A stretch of 10,994 bases of DNA, from the NCBI GenBank assembly GCA_018665385.1, contig JABJDN010000059.1, positions 1-10,994 of the forward strand, given 5' to 3'. The position numbers and the translations under genes are program-made. Below, piece by piece: positions 7,511-10,994 of the stretch; position 1 is the stretch's first letter; each line of letters begins with the position of its first letter. Source of the stretch: Phycisphaerae bacterium. GTDB taxonomy: Bacteria > Planctomycetota > Phycisphaerae > Phycisphaerales > SM1A02. A model generated the notes under the pieces. The model searched no databases and had not been told where the DNA came from. It worked only from the letters and a program-made list of their open reading frames with translations.

Positions 7511-8724
7511 GCCAAGATTCCTCCAATGAGCGTTGCTAGGAGAGTGACTTTGACCCAGAGCACTTTTTTGTTGATTGGCAACTGGGCACACTCCATGCCG
7601 ACAATTGACGCAAGATTCTTTTGCCGTGCACTGATAGAACGATGCATGGGGTCATTTTTGTCTAAAGGAATAGAGTGCACATCTGCAATTGCCGTAAGTG
7701 CCGAGCACATTGCACGCACGCCATCTTCCGTTATGACTGCACTGCCTTCTTGCTTTGATTGATCTACCGCTGCGTACGCATCGGCTTGTTCTTCAAACTG
7801 CCGAGATACAAGAATAACTGCTCCAACTATGCATACCATTTGTAATGGGAATGCAATGCTATTCACAGATTCTATATCAAATATTCCAAAGATTTTTGTT
7901 GACCAAATAATTACTGAAGCACCTGTAACGACAAAGAATGGAACATGCCAATACTTATGATGGGCTAACTCATGTGCGACTACCGCATGTAATTCTTTTA
8001 GGGTAAGAGAAGCAATAAGTTTATCTGTAAGCACTATAGTTTTGGATTGAAATGCCATCCCAAAAGCAAGGGCGTTCATGATTCTATTGTGGGTATTCCA
8101 AACATAGAATTTCACGTTGTGTAACTTCGCTTTTTTCCCGATTGCAACTAATTGTTCGAGCAATTCGTTTTGTCGCATTCGCTTTGCTGGCAATATCCAT
8201 GCGATAAATTGTGGTGCATACCCAAGAAGAATGAGAAACGCCGAAATGTCGACCAAATGCATCCAATCATCAGATACGTTGTAAAACGAAGCCGTTTCGC
8301 TAACTCCGATGAGTATGAACAAGGGTATTCCAAGTAAAAGCACATCTAATCGCAAGCGATGAAACACATAGGATGTTTTATTATCAATAGGCGCAGTTAC
8401 CCACCACAAAACAAGAAGCCAGAATAGTGCAGGCAAGAATAGGAGTACATCATCTAGCAGGATTGGCATTCCAATAAAAGTCCTTACTGCCGTTTGCCAC
8501 GAAAATACCACAATCGCTACGCCAAAACTAAGCAGGATGGCATTCGTTGCTACTACTGTACTGTATGGAGTTCGCTTGAGTGTCCCTGCAACTAGGATAG
8601 CTACGCATGGAATTGCAAACAAGCATATACACAACCAAACTCCATGCAGAGTATCGCTATCGCCATTGTAGCGATTCGCAAAAATGAGTAACATCAATAA
8701 GAATAATGAAATTGGTCGAAGCAT
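7507..8724 (-). CDS. M48-family integral membrane zinc metalloprotease (HtpX/Ste24-like)
   Basis: This 405-aa protein has a hydrophobic N-terminal half, with about five or six likely membrane helices in the first 185 residues, then an M48 peptidase domain. The zinc site is HELAH (251-255) in VVAHELAHHKYWH, and the third ligand is the Glu of EEQAD (Glu311). A segment NALAFGMAFQSKTIVLTD precedes the zinc motif, as in Ste24 and HtpX proteins. Two helices lie between the zinc motif and the Glu, and one more at the C-terminus. Known relatives degrade misfolded membrane proteins (HtpX) or process prenylated CAAX proteins (Ste24). The many N-terminal helices recall Ste24, but bacteria lack that substrate. 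The ATG at 8724 shares its A with the TAA of the lipoprotein gene (TAATG), and the stop overlaps the dapF-like start (GTGA). The gene is therefore the middle of a tight operon. Confidence 0.9.
   Translation of the reverse strand: MLRPISLFLLMLLIFANRYNGDSDTLHGVWLCICLFAIPCVAILVAGTLKRTPYSTVVATNAILLSFGVAIVVFSWQTAVRTFIGMPILLDDVLLFLPALFWLLVLWWVTAPIDNKTSYVFHRLRLDVLLLGIPLFILIGVSETASFYNVSDDWMHLVDISAFLILLGYAPQFIAWILPAKRMRQNELLEQLVAIGKKAKLHNVKFYVWNTHNRIMNALAFGMAFQSKTIVLTDKLIASLTLKELHAVVAHELAHHKYWHVPFFVVTGASVIIWSTKIFGIFDIESVNSIAFPLQMVCIVGAVILVSRQFEEQADAYAAVDQSKQEGSAVITEDGVRAMCSALTAIADVHSIPLDKNDPMHRSISARQKNLASIVGMECAQLPINKKVLWVKVTLLATLIGGILA
7520..7524 (-). promoter_or_regulatory. Shine-Dalgarno site deciding the dapF-like start
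   Basis: On the minus strand GGAGG lies 9 bases before the GTG at 7510, within the last codons of the M48 gene. It supports the GTG start and coupled translation. Confidence 0.6.
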
Positions 8725-10142
8725 TAGTTACGGGATATTGTTCCAAGGTCGACAACTACATCATGGTGCCTGTAGTAATCGACGTTTAACGAATCTTTAT
8801 TTACGAATGTAAACACTAGGCAGTTTGCCCGAGTGTTTGTTGCATAGTTTTTGTCGCCGAGACCAGGACCAGCATGTTCACCATTTCGGCGTTCTTGTGC
8901 ATGGAAATGAAAATGGAATAATGCCGTATACGCTGCATCGAACATATCTTGCGAAGCATTAAACCGTCGGTCGTGGTGCCGAATTTCAGGTTCGAATTCT
9001 AAAATTTCAAACCTGCCTTTTTTGTCAAGTGCAATGACACCACCGTACTCTGTAGTTTTGTCGAGATAATCTCGGTCTGCATATTCAAAAATATGCGATC
9101 GAACCTGTGGAACCTCTAGAGCTTTCAACGCTATCTCCATTGCGATTGCATCGCCCCAAGTTAGCCTGTGCGTATGTGTTGCAAGTAATTCATTTCGTGC
9201 ATCAAAACTTCCACCGCCCTCTTGCTCGTAGTAATGTTTTTGATTTCGTATCTTCGAAGAAATTTCTCTAATGATTTCCTCAGTGGTGCGAGATAAATCG
9301 CCCGGCTCACTGTGCCTTCGAAGCGAAACGGCTATAGGAAGATCTCTCATTTCAATATCACTGCGACGTTCATTATCAAGCTCCTGCAAAGTGGCTATAC
9401 CTTCATTCCAAAAATCTTCGTATTCGGGTTTAGCAAGTTCACGAATCCAAAGAATTTCTTCACGTCTATGTGGCACGATTCCGAAATCAACCATCGCCTT
9501 TTTTAAGTCTAACAAAAAGGAATCGTCAGAAGCTATTTGTTCACTACTCAGTAAGTCGACAAGTCGTTCTCGCTCTGCCAAACGGTGGAGCAATTCCCAG
9601 CATCGCGTTCTATACCCTTGTTTCCATGCCTTGTTTGAAGATACGAGGGATTCAAAAATTGTATCGAGTATCTCATCTTCGCTAACTAATTTTACGAGCG
9701 CCAAATATTCTGGTCGTTCTACCTCCACTCGAAACAATGCATTTGGAATAGACCATGAACTAATCAACGCCTCTTCTAACTCGTGAATTTCTTCGTCTGC
9801 GATCCATTCACATAACGCCGTGAGCCACGTCCAGTTTTCAAGTCGTGGGAGTTGCTGCCTGATATTCCGTATAGTTTCGTCTTTATCTGCTTTGTACAAT
9901 CGTCGCAGTGCTTCATGCCGAGCATCGTTGGTGTACCCCGGGCTCCAGAGCATACGTTGCAGTAGTACCTTGTATTGAGCATCTGCTATACCAACTTGCT
10001 CATCAAGCATTTCCATGGCAGTAATATGCCGGAACGATGGCTGCCCAGTTTCTTGCAAAACAGACGCGGGGCTTTTGATAGTTTGACCACCGCATGAAAG
10101 GAGCATACCGAGGACGATGCACATTGTTGTAAATTGTTTCAT
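8724..10142 (-). CDS. Lipoprotein with helical-repeat region and His-rich, possibly JAMM-like C-terminal domain
   Basis: The 472-aa product starts with MKQFTTMCIVLGMLLSCGG, a short lipoprotein signal with lipobox LLSC (Cys17), so it is probably anchored on the envelope. Residues about 35-330 are rich in charged helices of 30-40 residues, resembling HEAT-like repeats, although I cannot define a repeat unit. The C-terminal 110 residues look different. They hold EYGGVIALDKKG (Glu365), then ALFHFHFHAQ (His410, His412, His414), then AGPGLGDKNYA (Asp430), LVFTFV, and DYYRHHDVVVDLG. A Glu, an HxH and an Asp in this order, in a beta-rich domain, recall JAMM/MPN metalloproteases. However, the spacing from HxH to Asp is longer than usual and the Pro and Ser of the motif are missing. 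It is the first gene of the operon with the M48 protease and DapF-like genes. I do not recognise the family by name. Confidence 0.75.
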   Translation of the reverse strand: MKQFTTMCIVLGMLLSCGGQTIKSPASVLQETGQPSFRHITAMEMLDEQVGIADAQYKVLLQRMLWSPGYTNDARHEALRRLYKADKDETIRNIRQQLPRLENWTWLTALCEWIADEEIHELEEALISSWSIPNALFRVEVERPEYLALVKLVSEDEILDTIFESLVSSNKAWKQGYRTRCWELLHRLAERERLVDLLSSEQIASDDSFLLDLKKAMVDFGIVPHRREEILWIRELAKPEYEDFWNEGIATLQELDNERRSDIEMRDLPIAVSLRRHSEPGDLSRTTEEIIREISSKIRNQKHYYEQEGGGSFDARNELLATHTHRLTWGDAIAMEIALKALEVPQVRSHIFEYADRDYLDKTTEYGGVIALDKKGRFEILEFEPEIRHHDRRFNASQDMFDAAYTALFHFHFHAQERRNGEHAGPGLGDKNYATNTRANCLVFTFVNKDSLNVDYYRHHDVVVDLGTISRN

Positions 10143-10199
10143 ATTGCATAGTGTACTAGTGGTAGCAAAGAATACGAGTTCAGCGTACCATTTAGCAGT
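10143..10199. promoter_or_regulatory. Divergent intergenic region between the lipoprotein operon and nfu
   Basis: These 57 bases separate two divergently transcribed genes, so promoters for both should lie here or inside the neighbouring coding sequence. I see only weak candidates: a TTGCAT at 10144-10149 could be a plus-strand -35 box, but no good -10 box follows at 16-18 bases. Neither gene has a clear Shine-Dalgarno site, so leaderless or non-SD initiation is possible. Confidence 0.4.
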
Positions 10200-10457
10200 A
10201 TGACAGCCGACGTTTCAACAAATGAGGGTAATTTCTTCAACGAGGTTTCCAAAGTAATCGAACTTATCCGCCCATCCATTCAACTTGATGGCGGAGATAT
10301 CGAACTTGTCTCTGTTGATAAAAAGGGAGTGGTTTCGATCCGTTTCCAAGGCGCGTGCGTAGGATGTCCATCTGTGGACATGACACTGCAAGGCGGAATT
10401 GAAGCGACATTGAAAGAACACGTGCAAGGCGTTTCCCTCGTTCAAGCTGTAGAATAA
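10200..10457 (+). CDS. NifU C-terminal-domain (Nfu-type) iron-sulfur scaffold/carrier
   Basis: This 85-aa protein is a stand-alone NifU C-terminal domain. The evidence is the segment IRPSIQLDGGDIELVSVD followed by GACVGCPSVDMTLQGGIEATL, with the CxxC cysteines at Cys53 and Cys56. Such Nfu proteins bridge a [4Fe-4S] cluster between two subunits through this CxxC and deliver it to client enzymes in the cytoplasm. The whole domain is present, and there is no extra IscU-like or A-type domain, so it is a minimal form. It is transcribed away from the lipoprotein operon with no Shine-Dalgarno site before the ATG at 10200. No suf or isc genes are in the window. Confidence 0.93.
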   Translation: MTADVSTNEGNFFNEVSKVIELIRPSIQLDGGDIELVSVDKKGVVSIRFQGACVGCPSVDMTLQGGIEATLKEHVQGVSLVQAVE

Positions 10458-10459
10458 AT

Positions 10460-10497
10460 GCAAGTCACTGCCCTTACATGGGTTGCAGAGCCTTTTT
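10460..10497 (+). terminator. Possible weak terminator after nfu
   Basis: CTGCC at 10467-10471 and the following C can pair with GGG..GCAG (bulged by TT) around a short loop. A competing pairing of TGCAA with TTGCA is also possible. GAGCC and a run of five T at 10493-10497 follow. The stem is imperfect and the T-run is short, so this is only a candidate. Confidence 0.3.
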
Positions 10498-10550
10498 CTT
10501 ATTAAGACTAGATATGAACCACCCTATTTGCTACTATGGTTTGCGGTGGT

Positions 10551-10567
10551 TCGCGCAGGCTGCGCGA
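10551..10567 (+). promoter_or_regulatory. Perfect hairpin in the csrA leader
   Basis: TCGCGCA (10551-10557) and TGCGCGA (10561-10567) form a perfect 7-bp, GC-rich stem around GGC. It ends 37 bases before the csrA ATG at 10605 and lacks a downstream T-run, so it is not a terminator. A role in controlling csrA translation or mRNA stability is inferred from its position. Confidence 0.45.
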
Positions 10568-10591
10568 TGTAGATGAAGTGGAAGTGGCGGC

Positions 10592-10597
10592 AGGAGG
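10592..10597 (+). promoter_or_regulatory. Strong Shine-Dalgarno site of csrA containing a CsrA-type GGA
   Basis: AGGAGG lies 7 bases before the ATG at 10605 and decides the csrA start. It contains the GGA core that CsrA proteins recognise, and another GGA occurs at 10580-10582. In known species CsrA represses its own and other mRNAs by binding such paired GGA sites over the Shine-Dalgarno sequence. Confidence 0.6.
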
Positions 10598-10604
10598 CTC
10601 GCAT

Positions 10605-10823
10605 ATGCTCGTAATAACTAGAAGAGAAGGCGAAGAAGTCGTCATTGGTGATCCGTCAAGCCCAATTGGCGTAATTCGAATCGCTACTATCAAAGGCGAT
10701 AGAGTTCGCATTGCGCTAGATTTCCCACGAGAAATTGCAGTACACAGAAAAGAAGTTGCAATTGAAATTGCAAACTCTGGACCTGCGATTGCTGGCAAAA
10801 TTAGACCTGCTACAAACGAATAA
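10605..10823 (+). CDS. csrA: CsrA, RNA-binding translational regulator
   Basis: CsrA is a small dimeric RNA-binding protein that blocks or stabilises mRNAs at GGA motifs and acts globally on carbon storage, motility and biofilm. The 72-aa product begins MLVITRREGEEVVIGD, the exact start pattern of the family. The RNA-contact residues are present: Arg6 near the N-terminus, and Arg48 in REIAVHRKEV, equivalent to the usual Arg44. Three or four extra residues (PSSP region, 17-20) lengthen the first loop, and the acidic or polar C-terminal tail is slightly extended. An in-frame ATG at 10536 would add 23 residues before the conserved start. I reject it because AGGAGG precedes 10605 at ideal spacing and the family starts at MLV. 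No fliW or flagellin gene is visible, so the usual antagonist is unplaced. The nfu gene lies 147 bases upstream. Confidence 0.94.
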   Translation: MLVITRREGEEVVIGDPSSPIGVIRIATIKGDRVRIALDFPREIAVHRKEVAIEIANSGPAIAGKIRPATNE

Positions 10824-10942
10824 CTCCAAGCCTTGCACCAACTAGAGTCAGAACATTTGCAAACAGCAAAGGGTATTGGCTGCATGAGTACATTCCTTCA
10901 ATAATTATGGACTTGCTATAGTTGTAGTCCAGAATTGCCGCA
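10824..10942 (+). promoter_or_regulatory. Non-coding stretch after csrA with possible extended -10 promoter
   Basis: No gene is visible in these 119 bases. TGC-TATAGT at 10914-10922 fits an extended -10 element and would drive the reading frames that begin near 10943-10957. It lies in an imperfect dyad, GGACT (10909-10913) with AGTCC (10926-10930), which could be an operator or a stem. No good -35 box is present. A 5-bp TTTGC/GCAAA hairpin at 10856-10870 has no T-run, so no terminator is seen for csrA. Confidence 0.3.
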
Positions 10943-10956
10943 ATGGTAGATTTTCG

Positions 10957-10994
10957 ATGGATAAAAAGAAATGGCTCGCGGCATGTGGTGGGTC
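10957..10994 (+). CDS. Possible start of a further gene, cut by the window edge
   Basis: From the ATG at 10957 the frame reads MDKKKWLAACGG to the edge. This is a lysine-rich N-terminus followed by LAAC-GG, which looks like a lipobox, but the hydrophobic part is very short for a signal peptide. A second open frame starts at the ATG at 10943 (MVDFRWIKRNGSRHVVG). Neither has a Shine-Dalgarno site. The frame choice cannot be made from so few codons. Confidence 0.25.
   Translation, partial: MDKKKWLAACGG

Noticed and set aside
7511..7591. Upstream in-frame ATG for the dapF-like gene
   Set aside because: It would overlap the M48 gene by 85 bases. The GTG at 7510 has GGAGG and a GTGA overlap.
7226..7762. 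178-aa plus-strand open frame
   Set aside because: It is antisense to the dapF-like and M48 genes, both of which carry clear motifs. The translation has no family features.
9271..9786. 171-aa serine-rich plus-strand open frame
   Set aside because: It is antisense to the lipoprotein gene. The serine richness is a by-product of the opposite-strand codons.
10536..10604. N-terminal extension of csrA
   Set aside because: The CsrA family starts at MLV, and AGGAGG is placed 7 bases before the ATG at 10605. The extension also runs through the leader hairpin.
1..10994. CRISPR array, insertion sequence, tRNA or phage module
   Set aside because: I looked on both strands and found no regularly spaced repeats, transposase, cloverleaf or phage gene. 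Nearly all bases belong to the listed genes.

Overview
The window looks like ordinary chromosome from a free-living bacterium with a moderate G+C content (mid-40s percent by eye). Several traits suggest the Planctomycetota or a close relative. They are the unusual seryl-tRNA synthetase motifs, the large signal-peptide/GATase-like membrane protein coupled to an ABC ATPase, the HEAT-like lipoprotein with a conserved-looking histidine-rich C-terminus, and the frequent lack of Shine-Dalgarno sites. This placement is inferred from remembered family character, not from a search. I see no insertion sequence, phage gene, CRISPR array, tRNA or rRNA.

Layout. Bases 3-5850 and 5853-6803 hold a dense run of plus-strand genes: the end of an M20-family dipeptidase, a 765-aa membrane-anchored protein, an ABC-transporter ATPase, NAD kinase (nadK), seryl-tRNA synthetase (serS) and tRNA(Ile)-lysidine synthetase (tilS). 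The first three overlap by 20 and 8 bases, so they look translationally coupled. nadK, serS and tilS follow with gaps of 53, 24 and 2 bases. From 6794 to 10142 a minus-strand operon runs towards tilS: a lipoprotein, a Ste24/HtpX-type M48 membrane protease, and a DapF-like protein. Its junctions are a TAATG one-base overlap and a GTGA four-base overlap. The last gene collides with tilS, with a 10-base convergent overlap. From 10200 to the end, plus-strand genes resume with a small Nfu-type Fe-S scaffold and the regulator csrA, which has a strong Shine-Dalgarno site and a perfect hairpin in its leader. A possible new gene start lies at the very end.

Function. nadK, serS, tilS and nfu are housekeeping genes (NADP supply, tRNA charging and modification, Fe-S assembly). 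The first three genes may form an envelope transport unit, but no permease is in view. The minus-strand operon is the most interesting part. An outer-envelope lipoprotein and an integral membrane protease are coupled to a diaminopimelate-epimerase homologue. That homologue has kept one catalytic cysteine, but the second is serine and the active-site histidine is asparagine. It is probably either inactive as a classical epimerase or doing different chemistry. Several gene starts are reassigned here to later codons on Shine-Dalgarno, overlap and family-alignment evidence (the ABC ATPase, tilS, dapF-like and csrA).
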